A stretch of DNA of 29,265 bases from Flavobacteriales bacterium (GCA_011524845.1 WTJL01000213.1:19778-49042), one strand, 5' to 3'. Counted from the stretch's first letter, positions 7,521-16,289 are shown. Notes: a model not told the origin generated them from the letters alone. Program-made: numbers and translations.

Positions 7521-7581
7521 GGTGTCGACAGCTAAGTGTATTTGTCACACCAAGATACGAAACCGCGTCCGGTCTTTGCCG

Positions 7582-9885
7582 TCAGGGGGTGGATTCCACG
7601 ACGAGCTCGTCCACAAACACCCACGACGGTTCGGTGGCCGCGTCGTGCCAGCTGGGGCACGGACCGGCATTGAAAAGCGTCATGCGCACGTAGCGCGCCT
7701 CGACGTCGAGGTCCTGCAACCGAACCGGGACCACGGTTTGCCGACCGTCGGGCGAAAGCGCGTCGCCCCAAGGGGCCTGCGCCGGCAAATCCACAAAGCG
7801 ACGGCCATCGGAAGACACCGCCCATTGCACGGCCTCGGGCATGAAAATCCAAGCGTCTTGGTACAGGTAAAGCTGGGTCTCCAGTGCCGAGATGGACGTG
7901 GGCTTCCCCAAATCCACGGTGCACGTCATGTCCTCTCCCTGCACCGCCTGCCAGGCCCCGTCTCGGAAGTCGGCGGACCCGCGGCGACCGTCTGCCAGGG
8001 CCTGAAGGCCTCCGCCCGTGTAGGACGGGCTGGGCACGTAACTGAGGTCAAGTGGCTGGTGGGCCGCCGCGTGTCCCGCCACGGGGAACGCCTCGACCAC
8101 GCCGGTTCTTCGGCCTCTGACCGCCACGTCCACGAAGATGGTTCCCCGTCCTTTCACCTGAATCGACTGCCCCACGTTGACCTCTTCGGCACGTTCGGAC
8201 GCCTGGCCATCAGCCGGCTCAAACCGGACGCGTCCGCCCACATTTCGGAGGGCAGCTTCCACCGTAACGTCCACCTCCCCTGGGCGTCCAGGCGCCACGC
8301 GAAGCGACACCGGCACCCCTTCCAGTCCGGGTTGGACGTCCATGAATCCCCACCGGAGCCCAAGGGCGTCCAACCGGGTCAAAAACCCGTCGTACGCGCC
8401 CTCTGCCTCGGTCACATCGGGGCCCGACCACAACACTTCGGCGAGTCCTGTGGCGCGCGGCAACACCTTCGCCATGACCTGATCCTGGGGCGCCCGTTCG
8501 GTCCACATGTTGCACTCGCCGCCCACGATTTGGCCGGGTTGGTTTTGGGCTTCCTCAGGAACCGGTTGGAAGCTGTAGACTTCCGCCAAGTCCGTGGAGC
8601 GCAAGGGGTAATCGAGGTAGCAATGGCTCGTGGGGGACACCACCGCATCCGTGCCCAAATGGGTGGCCTCAATGGCGCCTTGCATGCCCCTCCAGCTTTG
8701 AACGACGGCACCTTCAGGCAATCCGCCTTCGAGGATCTCGTCCCACCCCATGATGCGTTTGCCGTGCTTCGCCACATGGGCGCCCATTTCGTTGATGAAG
8801 GCCGTTTGGAGCTGCGCTTCGTCCTGCAAGCCGAGGCGCTTCATTTTGGCCTGGCACTTGGGGCATTCCGCCCATCGCACCTTGGGCACCTCGTCGCCTC
8901 CGATGTGGATGATGTCCGACGGGAAAAGTTCGCAGACTTCGTCGAGTACAGCTTTCATGAAGGCCATGGTCGAGTCGTTCCCTGCGCAGTACACGTCTTT
9001 GAAGACCCCCCAGTTCGACGGCACGGGCAAGGAATCTCCTGTGCACCCGAGCCACGGGTAGGCCGCGAGGGCCGCCCGACAGTGTCCGGGCATCTCGATC
9101 TCGGGAATGACCTCGACGTGGCGCGCAGCGGCGTGGTCCAAGATGTCGAGAATCTCCTCTCGGGTGTACGCCCCCCCGGTCACCGTGCCGTCCGCCTCCG
9201 TCCTGTAGCCCCCCACTTCCGTGAGTTGGGGATAGGCCTCAATGGGCAAGCGCCATCCTTGGTCTTCGGTCAAATGCCAGTGCAGCACGTTCATTTTCTG
9301 CAAGGCGAGCACGTCGATGACGGTTTTGACAAACTCGGGCTCCATGAAGTGACGGCAGCAATCGAGCAACAACCCGCGGTGCGCGAGGTGCGCATGGTCT
9401 TCCACCCGAACCGCCGGCAACGTGAATCCCGTGGGACATCCTTGTTCGCAGACGGGAGGCATCAATTGTCGCAGCGTGGTCCACGCCCTGAACGCAGCTT
9501 CTTCATCGGCGCAAGTCACCGTGACCTTGTCCTGAGACACGTCGAGCACGTAGCCCTCTGGCCCCAGGTCTTGGTCCGTGCGTTGCCACGTCCATTCCGC
9601 CGCGCCCTCGTCGACGCGTTGCCACGCAAGGCCTGACGCTTCGAGCCACTCCGACATGGCAGGCAACGCCCAAGAGGCGGGCCACGCGACGTAGAGCGAT
9701 CCGTCGCTTCGGAATCCACGACCGTCGGGTGCATCCTCCACCAATATCACGTGTTGAGGCTGGGGCACGAGGCCGGTGATTTGTCCTTGGGGCAAGGCAT
9801 GCACGGAGGGTTGCAGGCACCCCATCACACCCCACACTGCGCACGCCAAAAGGGCCCAAGCGCCCCACATTGTGTGTCTGTTCAT
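7582..9885 (-). CDS. GH20 beta-N-acetylhexosaminidase, lipoprotein
   Basis: The enzyme removes terminal GlcNAc or GalNAc from glycans by substrate-assisted catalysis. With the ATG at 9885 it has 767 residues and a lipoprotein signal peptide (lipobox V20-M-G-C23), so it is probably anchored in the outer membrane or periplasm. Residues about 35-160 are the GH20b-like N-terminal domain. The barrel (about 165-490) shows HWHLTEDQGWRLPI, PEIEMPGHCRAALAAYP and the catalytic pair in HIGGD331-E332. Residues about 625-767 resemble an F5/8-type (discoidin) carbohydrate-binding domain. The start is set by the cutC stop: TGA-C-ATG, a 1-nt gap. A longer frame into cutC has no signal peptide and is rejected. 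Order in the operon suggests that it feeds amino sugar to the symporter and kinase encoded upstream. Confidence 0.94.
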   Translation of the reverse strand: MNRHTMWGAWALLACAVWGVMGCLQPSVHALPQGQITGLVPQPQHVILVEDAPDGRGFRSDGSLYVAWPASWALPAMSEWLEASGLAWQRVDEGAAEWTWQRTDQDLGPEGYVLDVSQDKVTVTCADEEAAFRAWTTLRQLMPPVCEQGCPTGFTLPAVRVEDHAHLAHRGLLLDCCRHFMEPEFVKTVIDVLALQKMNVLHWHLTEDQGWRLPIEAYPQLTEVGGYRTEADGTVTGGAYTREEILDILDHAAARHVEVIPEIEMPGHCRAALAAYPWLGCTGDSLPVPSNWGVFKDVYCAGNDSTMAFMKAVLDEVCELFPSDIIHIGGDEVPKVRWAECPKCQAKMKRLGLQDEAQLQTAFINEMGAHVAKHGKRIMGWDEILEGGLPEGAVVQSWRGMQGAIEATHLGTDAVVSPTSHCYLDYPLRSTDLAEVYSFQPVPEEAQNQPGQIVGGECNMWTERAPQDQVMAKVLPRATGLAEVLWSGPDVTEAEGAYDGFLTRLDALGLRWGFMDVQPGLEGVPVSLRVAPGRPGEVDVTVEAALRNVGGRVRFEPADGQASERAEEVNVGQSIQVKGRGTIFVDVAVRGRRTGVVEAFPVAGHAAAHQPLDLSYVPSPSYTGGGLQALADGRRGSADFRDGAWQAVQGEDMTCTVDLGKPTSISALETQLYLYQDAWIFMPEAVQWAVSSDGRRFVDLPAQAPWGDALSPDGRQTVVPVRLQDLDVEARYVRMTLFNAGPCPSWHDAATEPSWVFVDELVVESTP

Positions 9886-9886
9886 G

Positions 9887-10585
9887 TCATTCTTCGTTGG
9901 GTTGGACAGTCTCCACCAAGTCGCACACCTTGTCGTAATCGACCAGGTGCACCGCTGTGTCGAACAGCGGAGAGCCCTCTTCGGACGAGGAAGTTCGGCA
10001 CGAGGCGTGCACCCCTTCCACGCCAATGGCCATCAAGGTGGGCACGTCTTGCGGACGAACCCCACCTCCTGCCACGACGTCCATGCCTTGGGCGATGTAG
10101 GCACTCAACGTGTCGACCCCGTCCGCCGCGCGCAGCGCCCCCCCGCTGGACAACACGGTGTGGACGTGGCGGTCGAGCAACTTGACCACGTCGGAAGCAC
10201 CGTCTGCACTGGCGTCCAGCGCCCGGTGCCACACGAGATGCTCCGCTCCCACCGCCTCGACCATCGCGTCGAGGTAGGCCTCATCCAACGTTCCCGAGGC
10301 GTTGAGCGCGCCCACCACCACGCGTTCGGCGCCGCAATCCAACATCACCTTGGCCTCTTCCACCGCCCACGATCGTTCCGAGGACGAATGCACGAAGCTG
10401 CCCTCCCTGGGCCGAATCAATGCCCGAACGGGCATGCCCATCGCCGCGGCGGCTTCGACCACCACCACATTGGGCGTGATGCCTCCCACTGACCACACGG
10501 AACACAGTTCCACTCGGTCGGCTCCGGCCTCCATGGCCACCGCCACGTCACGGATCGTGCTGGCGCATATTTCTACTGCAATCAT
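9887..10585 (-). CDS. cutC: CutC family protein
   Basis: The 232-residue TIM-barrel protein begins MIAVEICASTIRDVAVAMEAGADRVELCS, the classic CutC start, and has ALIRPREGSFVHS, VVGALNASGTLD, WHRALDAS, VLSSGGA and VVAGGGVRP in the expected order. The family is named for copper homeostasis, but that role is disputed and the residues look like a sugar-phosphate-type barrel. The ATG at 10585 overlaps the stop of the kinase-nucleotidyltransferase gene as ATGA, and the GH20 gene starts 1 nt after its stop. Such tight packing within a sugar-salvage cassette suggests a metabolic role here, but that is inference. The longer frame to 10834 lies inside the upstream gene and lacks CutC similarity. Confidence 0.92.
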   Translation of the reverse strand: MIAVEICASTIRDVAVAMEAGADRVELCSVWSVGGITPNVVVVEAAAAMGMPVRALIRPREGSFVHSSSERSWAVEEAKVMLDCGAERVVVGALNASGTLDEAYLDAMVEAVGAEHLVWHRALDASADGASDVVKLLDRHVHTVLSSGGALRAADGVDTLSAYIAQGMDVVAGGGVRPQDVPTLMAIGVEGVHASCRTSSSEEGSPLFDTAVHLVDYDKVCDLVETVQPNEE

Positions 10586-12516
10586 GGGGTGTGTGGTTGT
10601 TCGTTGGGGTCCATGCGGTTCTTGTCGCGGGCGGCAATCCAATCCCTGGGGTGGGTCAAATCGAGGAACGCTCCGTGAAAGGGAATCCACTCCAACCGCA
10701 ATTCGTTCTTTTTCAAGGCCAAAAGTACCGCCGAAGGGAGCTCCCGCTCTCCACGTTGGGGATGCACAGGGACGCTGCGACACCCCTCCAACAAGGCGTC
10801 GTAAGGCAACCTGAACAGGTTCATGCTCACCCACACTTCTCCCGCATCGTCGGTGACGCGATCAATGTCCTCCCGCGAAGGCTTCTCGATGAGCCCCAAC
10901 ACCCCGAGGTGTGGACTGCCTTCGAACACCGCAAACGCCTCGACGCGCTCCTCAGGCAACCCCAAGGCACTGCGCGCAAAAGCCACGGTCGCTGCCTTGG
11001 CCGAGATCAGCTTCTTCACGGCCCCCAAGGGAGGAAGGTTGTCGCCGTTGAACACCGCCACAGACATGCCCTGCCATTCAGGGCGGGCTTCCAACCCCAC
11101 ACGAACCGCCTCTGCAGTGCCGAGGGGTTTGGTGTGTCGGGCGGGAATGGTCTGTCGCACGAAGCCCACACGAAGCCCCTCCGGCAGCCAAGGATGCAGC
11201 CATGTTGGGGTGAGGTCGTCCTCCGACGAAAGAACGACGCACACGTCGTCCACGCCTTCTTCCTGAAGTTGGGCCAGCAACAAGGCCAAAAATGGACGAC
11301 CGTCTGTCCCCACGGGAAGCATCGCCTTGGTTCGTTCTTGCAACAGCTGGCGCTCCTCGGCAGTCATCGCCGCTTGCATCCTCTCATCGAGGTGCTTCAT
11401 TCGAGACGCCCGACCTGCCGCCAACACAATGGCTGGAGCCTTCGCATCGGGCGAATCGGTGCAGTGCGCTCCACGCGCGGGGCCCACGGACCAGGAGGCC
11501 TTGGCTCCTGCCTCCCTCACGGCCGCATGAACCGCTTGGGCACGGTCCCGAGGACACCACGCCAATGCGCAGCCCCCGCCGCCGGAACCCACGACTTTCC
11601 AGCCCCACGCACCCGCAGCTTTGGCGGCCTTTCCGAGGCGCTCCAACCGTTCTGTGCTGAGGCCCAAACCGTCGCGCAAAGCCTCGTGATGTTGTGCCAT
11701 CAAGTCCGCCAAGGCGGGGACATCTGTCCAGGCCTTGGCCGCCGTCTCTTCCAACTGTGCATTGGTCCATGTGGTCTTCCACAGCACCTGCTCGTCCGGG
11801 CTCAAGTCCGTCCACCCTTCAAGCACTTTGGGGTCCACCCATTGTCCGCCGTGGGCGTTGACCAGCGCCTGGCGCGCGGCTTTGCAGCGGGTCAGGTGGC
11901 CACGGGTGTCTTTGGGCTCTCCTGAATCCACCACGACCCACACCCCTTCTTCGAGGGCATCCAACCGCGACACGTGCCAATCGGAATGAATGCGATGCAC
12001 CCCGCCAAGGGCACTCGCCACGTGGTCCATGTGTCCGCCAGGCTCCCCAAAGTGAACGACTTCTACCCGATGGGCCCAACGCGCCAATTCCATGGGCGTC
12101 AACGCAACGTTGGCAACGCGCGCCAGCGCCTGCATCCACGCCACCACCAACGCCGATGAACTGCTCAACCCAGCCTGCAAAGGCAAGTCCACATGACACA
12201 GCACCTTGCCCCCGCTTCGCACGTCCCATCCCGCCTCTTGGGCTTCTTGAAGTCCTGCCCTCAAAAACGCGGCCGCACCAGGCTCAGATTCCGGGGAGTC
12301 GCGCTCGCACTCGTCCACATGGCACGACCACTCAAATCCGAGTTGCGGGGTGGACACGGACCACACGCCATCCGAGGCTGGCCAAACCTTCAGGCGACAG
12401 CCAAGCGGAATGGCTGCCGCGATGACGGGCAGCCCGAGGTAATCCTGGTGCTCGCCAAAAAGGCACACCCGTCCAGGCGCGAACGACACAAAAGGCACAG
12501 GTGCGTGCGCAGGCAT
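10582..12516 (-). CDS. Fused GHMP sugar kinase - sugar-1-phosphate nucleotidyltransferase
   Basis: With the ATG at 12516 the protein has 644 residues and two enzyme halves. Residues 1-350 are a galactokinase-like GHMP kinase: sugar-binding motif PGRVCLFGEHQDYLG (14-28), ATP loop LPLQAGLSSSSA (111-122), likely catalytic Asp in GGHMD164, and VVGSGGGGC (308-316). Residues 360-630 are an NTP-transferase fold: AIVLAAGRASRMK (362-374), TKAMLP (396-401), GTAEA (466-470), FNGD492 and GLIEKP (541-546), with about 22 extra residues between the first two motifs. The predicted path is sugar to sugar-1-phosphate to NDP-sugar in the cytoplasm. The Bacteroides fucose enzyme FKP has the opposite domain order. 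The substrate is unknown; galactose, GalNAc or GlcNAc are candidates. The start follows the symporter stop by 1 nt. A longer frame (12561) overlaps that gene. Confidence 0.88.
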   Translation of the reverse strand: MPAHAPVPFVSFAPGRVCLFGEHQDYLGLPVIAAAIPLGCRLKVWPASDGVWSVSTPQLGFEWSCHVDECERDSPESEPGAAAFLRAGLQEAQEAGWDVRSGGKVLCHVDLPLQAGLSSSSALVVAWMQALARVANVALTPMELARWAHRVEVVHFGEPGGHMDHVASALGGVHRIHSDWHVSRLDALEEGVWVVVDSGEPKDTRGHLTRCKAARQALVNAHGGQWVDPKVLEGWTDLSPDEQVLWKTTWTNAQLEETAAKAWTDVPALADLMAQHHEALRDGLGLSTERLERLGKAAKAAGAWGWKVVGSGGGGCALAWCPRDRAQAVHAAVREAGAKASWSVGPARGAHCTDSPDAKAPAIVLAAGRASRMKHLDERMQAAMTAEERQLLQERTKAMLPVGTDGRPFLALLLAQLQEEGVDDVCVVLSSEDDLTPTWLHPWLPEGLRVGFVRQTIPARHTKPLGTAEAVRVGLEARPEWQGMSVAVFNGDNLPPLGAVKKLISAKAATVAFARSALGLPEERVEAFAVFEGSPHLGVLGLIEKPSREDIDRVTDDAGEVWVSMNLFRLPYDALLEGCRSVPVHPQRGERELPSAVLLALKKNELRLEWIPFHGAFLDLTHPRDWIAARDKNRMDPNEQPHTP

Positions 12517-12517
12517 G

Positions 12518-14275
12518 TCAAGCAGCGCGTCGGTGAAGCATGAGCACCCCTGCTGCCGCACACACCGCCAGCCCCGTCAGCACGGCGCCCGTGGTCCACT
12601 CTCCGTAGAGCCACGATCCAGTCGCCATCAGCGCACCGTACACCGCCACACACCCCAAGAAGGCCTGAAGCAACCCGTGCCCCACGGACGACCCTGAGGC
12701 AGCGGTCGAAGGTGCGTACTCTCCCCAACCGGGTCCAGACACGCCGGTTTGGGCGACAAAAGCCTTCAACACCTCAGGCTTTTCCGAAGGCAAGACCCAG
12801 GCGCTGATCAACCATCCGAGCGTGGTGATTGTGGTGCCCCACACCAATTTTTCCCATGGCGCCAAGGCAGGCATCCCCCAAGCGTCGTGGGCCCACGTGA
12901 AATAAGCGGCCACCACAAGGGATATGACCATGGCCGCGATTTCCGTGGCCGCCGAAATGCGCCACCAAAACCAGCGAAGCAAAAACAAGCCCCCTGTGCC
13001 TGCCCCGAGAAGAAGCAACAAGTTGAACGCTTGGCCCGCATCGGTCAGGGTCAGTCCAAGCCCCGCACCAAGCAAAAGCGAGATCCCCGTCGACAGCTGG
13101 CCTGCGACGACGCGCTCACGCTCGGACGCGTCCGGTTTGATGAACCGGCCATACACGTCGTGCACGAGGTAACTCGCGCCCAAATTCAATTGGGTGCTCA
13201 TGGTGCTCATGAACGCCGCAAGCAACGACGCTGCCACGAGTCCGAGCAATCCGGGAGGCAACAATGACAGCATCGCCGGATAGGCCAAGTCGTGTCCCAC
13301 TTTGTCTTCTGCGACATGGGGGAATGCCTCTCGCAGGGCGTCCAAATCGGGAAACACCACCAGCGACGCGAGCGCCACCAAAATCCAAGGCCATGGCCTC
13401 AGAGCGTAGTGAGCGACGTTGAACAACAGGGTGGCCCCGACCGCATGCCCCTCGTCCTTGGCCGAAAACATGCGTTGCGCAATGTACCCGCCTCCTCCAG
13501 GCTCGGCACCCGGGTAGTAGCTGGACCACCACTGGACCGCGAGGGGAATCAACAGCATGGGAATCCACGCATCTGCGTCCGACAAGTCGGGCAGCAAAGA
13601 CAGCTGGGGCGTGACGGCAGGATGAGAAAGCAAGCCGTCGAGCCCGCCGATTTCAGGAAGGTTCAGTATCCACCACGCTGCCCAAACCGAACCGACCATG
13701 GCCAAGACGAACTGCACGAAATCTGTCAAAATGACGGCGCGCAATCCACCGAGCACGCTGTACACCAAGGTGATGCTGCAAGTGACCAACAGGGTCAACC
13801 ATCCAGGCCACCCCAGCAAAATGCCCCCGAGCTTGATGGCGGCCAAACTGACCGTGGCCATCACCAACACGTTGAAGACCAACCCCAGGTAGAGGGCTCG
13901 AAACCCGCGCAAGAACGCAGCCGATTTCCCCCCGTAGCGCAATTCGTAGAAACTGATGTCGGTCAACACGCCGGAGCGCCGCCACAACCTGGCGTACACA
14001 AACACGGTGACCATCCCGGTCAACAAAAACGCCCACCACGCCCAGTTGCCCGCCACCCCTTGTTGGCGGACCAAGTCCGTGACCAAATTGGGCGTGTCCG
14101 TGCTGAAGGTGGTGGCCACCATGCTGATGCCAAGCAACCACCAAGGCATGTTTCGGCCTGCAAGAAAGTAGCCGGCGGCGTCGGTTTTGGCCTGCTTGCT
14201 GGCCCAAAGCCCCACGCCCAATGCCAAGGCGAAGTACGCCCCGATCAGGGCCCAATCGAGTGTCGTCAACTGCAT
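12518..14275 (-). CDS. Sodium:solute symporter (SSS family), probably sugar
   Basis: The 585-residue inner-membrane protein has many hydrophobic segments and begins LDWALIGAYFALALGVGLWASK. The SSS features are the GYFLAGRNMPWWLLGISMVATTFSTDTPN segment (residues about 35-63) and a later LLGLVAASLLAAFMSTMSTQLNLGASYLVHDVYGRF segment around the conserved sodium-site serines and threonines. It fits the SGLT-like (SLC5) group that imports sugars or related solutes with sodium. The substrate cannot be read from the sequence, but 1-nt spacing to the sugar kinase gene points to the sugar that this kinase uses. The gene starts 39 nt after the hydrolase stop. A partial -7 box (TATCCTTG) lies in that gap without a clear -33 element. 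Confidence 0.92.
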   Translation of the reverse strand: MQLTTLDWALIGAYFALALGVGLWASKQAKTDAAGYFLAGRNMPWWLLGISMVATTFSTDTPNLVTDLVRQQGVAGNWAWWAFLLTGMVTVFVYARLWRRSGVLTDISFYELRYGGKSAAFLRGFRALYLGLVFNVLVMATVSLAAIKLGGILLGWPGWLTLLVTCSITLVYSVLGGLRAVILTDFVQFVLAMVGSVWAAWWILNLPEIGGLDGLLSHPAVTPQLSLLPDLSDADAWIPMLLIPLAVQWWSSYYPGAEPGGGGYIAQRMFSAKDEGHAVGATLLFNVAHYALRPWPWILVALASLVVFPDLDALREAFPHVAEDKVGHDLAYPAMLSLLPPGLLGLVAASLLAAFMSTMSTQLNLGASYLVHDVYGRFIKPDASERERVVAGQLSTGISLLLGAGLGLTLTDAGQAFNLLLLLGAGTGGLFLLRWFWWRISAATEIAAMVISLVVAAYFTWAHDAWGMPALAPWEKLVWGTTITTLGWLISAWVLPSEKPEVLKAFVAQTGVSGPGWGEYAPSTAASGSSVGHGLLQAFLGCVAVYGALMATGSWLYGEWTTGAVLTGLAVCAAAGVLMLHRRAA

Positions 14276-14314
14276 GAAAACAAGGATACATCAAGGGCGG
14301 CCTGCCTGCCGACC

Positions 14315-15490
14315 TCAGACGCAGGGAGTTCCAAACAATCCGAGGAGTTGGAGCACATCCGTCACGGTCACCACCCCGTCTCCGTTGACGTCGTTGCCGC
14401 ATGCTTGTGCACATCCAAAATCGGACAAGACCCCGAGCATGTCTGCCACGGTCACGTTCCCATCGAAGTTCACATCGCCCGGACAGCCCACCGCCGGAAG
14501 GTCGTCCACGTCGTAGTAGGCCGGGATGTCAGGATAGCTCGGACACACCTGCCGACTCGTGAATCCCGTGGCCGCCGCTCGTGTCAGATCGTAGTACCCC
14601 GCATCGGTCATGTGGGGCACGTGCCCCGCACCTTCAAACGTCACCAACCGGTGGTCCAATCCCACTTCCTCGGCGCGAATGTGAACGGGCCAACTGCCGT
14701 CGACTTCGGTCACCGTGAATCCGAGGAGCGACACCCCGCCAGTGCCGTAGGGGACCGTGCCATCCGATGTGCCATGGGTGCTGACGACAGGAACGTCCCC
14801 CGCAGCGATCCAACCCGCATCTCCAATGGCTCCTGAAATGTTGACGATGGACAAGACGTCAGAAGGATACCCGGGGTTTCCACTGAAGCCCTCGAGCCCG
14901 CCCTGCAATCCAGGTTGGGTCAAATCAATCACGTCTGGGACCTCGGACAAATCGTCGATGTAGGCGGCATGCAAGGCAATGAAGGCTCCCGCTGACGATC
15001 CCCCCAGCACAATGCGCGATGGGTCGATGCCCCAAGGGTTGCCCTCTTCGGCATGCGTTCTCCGGAAAAACCGCACAGCGGCTTTGGCGTCGTGCACCCC
15101 GCGCAGCACCGATTCTTGCAGGGACGTTTCCAAGTCGAAGAGATCGTCGATGCCGAGACGGTAGCTGATGGACGCGGCGACGTACCCCATGCGCGCCAAA
15201 TCCTCGCACAAGGGAACCACGTCCACCCCGTCGTTGCTTCCAGCCAGGAAAAATCCACCGTGGGCCAGAATGACCACAGGTCGGTTTCCCTCCACATCTC
15301 CTGCGGGTCGGTAGATGTCCATGTCCAATTCTTCGTTGGCCCCAGAAGAGCCTACGTTGGCGCCGTACATCACCCCTTGCGTGACCTCCACCTCATCGAA
15401 CACCCGGTAGCGGTACCGAAGCCCGTCACATTGCCCCCACGCCCCCAAGCAGAAGCCCATCACCCACAGAACGAGAATTCCTTTTTTCAT
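14315..15490 (-). CDS. Secreted alpha/beta-hydrolase (esterase-like) with two dockerin-like loops
   Basis: The 391-residue exported protein has a signal peptide (1-20, ending CLGAWGQ) and a carboxylesterase-type fold. The oxyanion motif is HGGFF (77-81), the nucleophile elbow G164-S-S166-A-G168, the acid Asp243 in GTSDGTVPY, and the base His290 in GAGH. All catalytic parts are present, so it is probably an active esterase or lipase; the substrate is unknown. Residues 336-391 (nt 14318-14485) carry two dockerin-like loops, DVNFDGNVTVADMLGVLSDF and DVNGDGVVTVTDVLQLLGLF, and the protein ends FGTPCV. There is no T9SS domain. The ATG at 15490 overlaps the phenylalanine hydroxylase stop as ATGA. 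Confidence 0.9.
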   Translation of the reverse strand: MKKGILVLWVMGFCLGAWGQCDGLRYRYRVFDEVEVTQGVMYGANVGSSGANEELDMDIYRPAGDVEGNRPVVILAHGGFFLAGSNDGVDVVPLCEDLARMGYVAASISYRLGIDDLFDLETSLQESVLRGVHDAKAAVRFFRRTHAEEGNPWGIDPSRIVLGGSSAGAFIALHAAYIDDLSEVPDVIDLTQPGLQGGLEGFSGNPGYPSDVLSIVNISGAIGDAGWIAAGDVPVVSTHGTSDGTVPYGTGGVSLLGFTVTEVDGSWPVHIRAEEVGLDHRLVTFEGAGHVPHMTDAGYYDLTRAAATGFTSRQVCPSYPDIPAYYDVDDLPAVGCPGDVNFDGNVTVADMLGVLSDFGCAQACGNDVNGDGVVTVTDVLQLLGLFGTPCV

Positions 15491-16233
15491 GGCTGTGCTT
15501 CAAGATTGAACGCCGCAAACCACTGGTCCAGATCGTGCCTCAAGGTCACCACGTCGTCGACCAAGAAATAGTCGGTCTGAATCACGTCGGTGCGAAATGG
15601 GGTGTTCATCACATCCTCCAACACCATCGGTTTCAGCGCATGTTTCAGCGACCACGCGTGGTTGGTTTCTCCAAAACTGCTCATGATGCCTGCGCCCAAG
15701 AGTTCCGGCTCGCCGGTGGCTCCTCGGAGAAAACCAAACTCCACGAAGTACCAGTAGAGCCTTTGCAATCCAAGCACAGCCTCCTCTTCTCCCGCGGCCA
15801 CAAGGGCCGCGCCCACTTCCCCAAACCGATGCATGAACGCCGCAAAGTCGGCATCCATCAAGGGGGGAATGTGCCCAAACGTGTCGTGAAACATATCCGG
15901 CTCCTCGATGTAATCCAGTTGATCAGGACGACGCACCCACGTGGACGTGCAGAACCGCTTTTGGGCCAAAAGCTGGAAGAAGTCCTCGACTGGAATCAAC
16001 CCAGGCACCACCGTCAACGACCACCCCGTGGTCTGTTGGAGCAGGGCTTCCATGGCCGAGATGCGCGGCACATCGTCTCGGGTCAACGCGCCCTGCATCG
16101 CCGCGAGACTCCTCAGGTAAAGAGGAGACGCCTTGCCCTCCAGGTTGGCCACCTGCCGCTCGTACAGACGCTTCCACGTGTTGTGGTGATCGTCTGTGTA
16201 GGCATCCCAATGTTGCAACAATCCCTGGACCAT
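15487..16233 (-). CDS. phhA: Phenylalanine 4-hydroxylase
   Basis: The cytoplasmic enzyme converts phenylalanine to tyrosine with a pterin cofactor, oxygen and iron. With the ATG at 16233 it has 248 residues, the size of the monomeric bacterial catalytic domain. The early motif WDAYTDDHHNTWKRLYERQ (9-27), the iron ligands in PDMFH116DTFGH121 and YWYFVE165FGF, and ETNHAWS after them are all typical. The start is uncertain: the open frame runs back to 16407 through the end of the PLD-like gene, and a GTG at 16251 is an alternative. The ATG is preferred because it directly precedes the conserved block. The stop overlaps the hydrolase start by 4 nt, so an amino-acid enzyme is coupled to a secreted esterase, which is unexpected. 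Confidence 0.92.
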   Translation of the reverse strand: MVQGLLQHWDAYTDDHHNTWKRLYERQVANLEGKASPLYLRSLAAMQGALTRDDVPRISAMEALLQQTTGWSLTVVPGLIPVEDFFQLLAQKRFCTSTWVRRPDQLDYIEEPDMFHDTFGHIPPLMDADFAAFMHRFGEVGAALVAAGEEEAVLGLQRLYWYFVEFGFLRGATGEPELLGAGIMSSFGETNHAWSLKHALKPMVLEDVMNTPFRTDVIQTDYFLVDDVVTLRHDLDQWFAAFNLEAQP

Positions 16234-16289
16234 GTGATGAAAATACACCACATCGCCCAGGGATTGAATGGGTTGGGTTGTGAACCGGC

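Noticed and set aside
5223..9636. Two very long plus-strand open frames (5223-7535 and 7345-9636)
   Set aside because: They lie antisense to the GH13 and GH20 genes, whose catalytic motifs are complete. Their translations are rich in Val, His and Arg with no recognisable domain, as expected of a shadow frame in GC-rich coding DNA.
10586..10834. N-terminal extension of cutC
   Set aside because: The added 83 residues overlap the fused kinase gene in another frame and have no CutC similarity; the ATG at 10585 gives the canonical start and an ATGA overlap.
10582..12516. Annotation as the fucose salvage enzyme FKP
   Set aside because: The domain order is opposite and the kinase motif is galactokinase-like, so a fucose-specific name is not justified.
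4810..14485. A true cellulosome (dockerin plus cohesin)
   Set aside because: No cohesin or scaffoldin-like gene is in the window, and the GH13 protein has only one loop, whereas type I dockerins need two.
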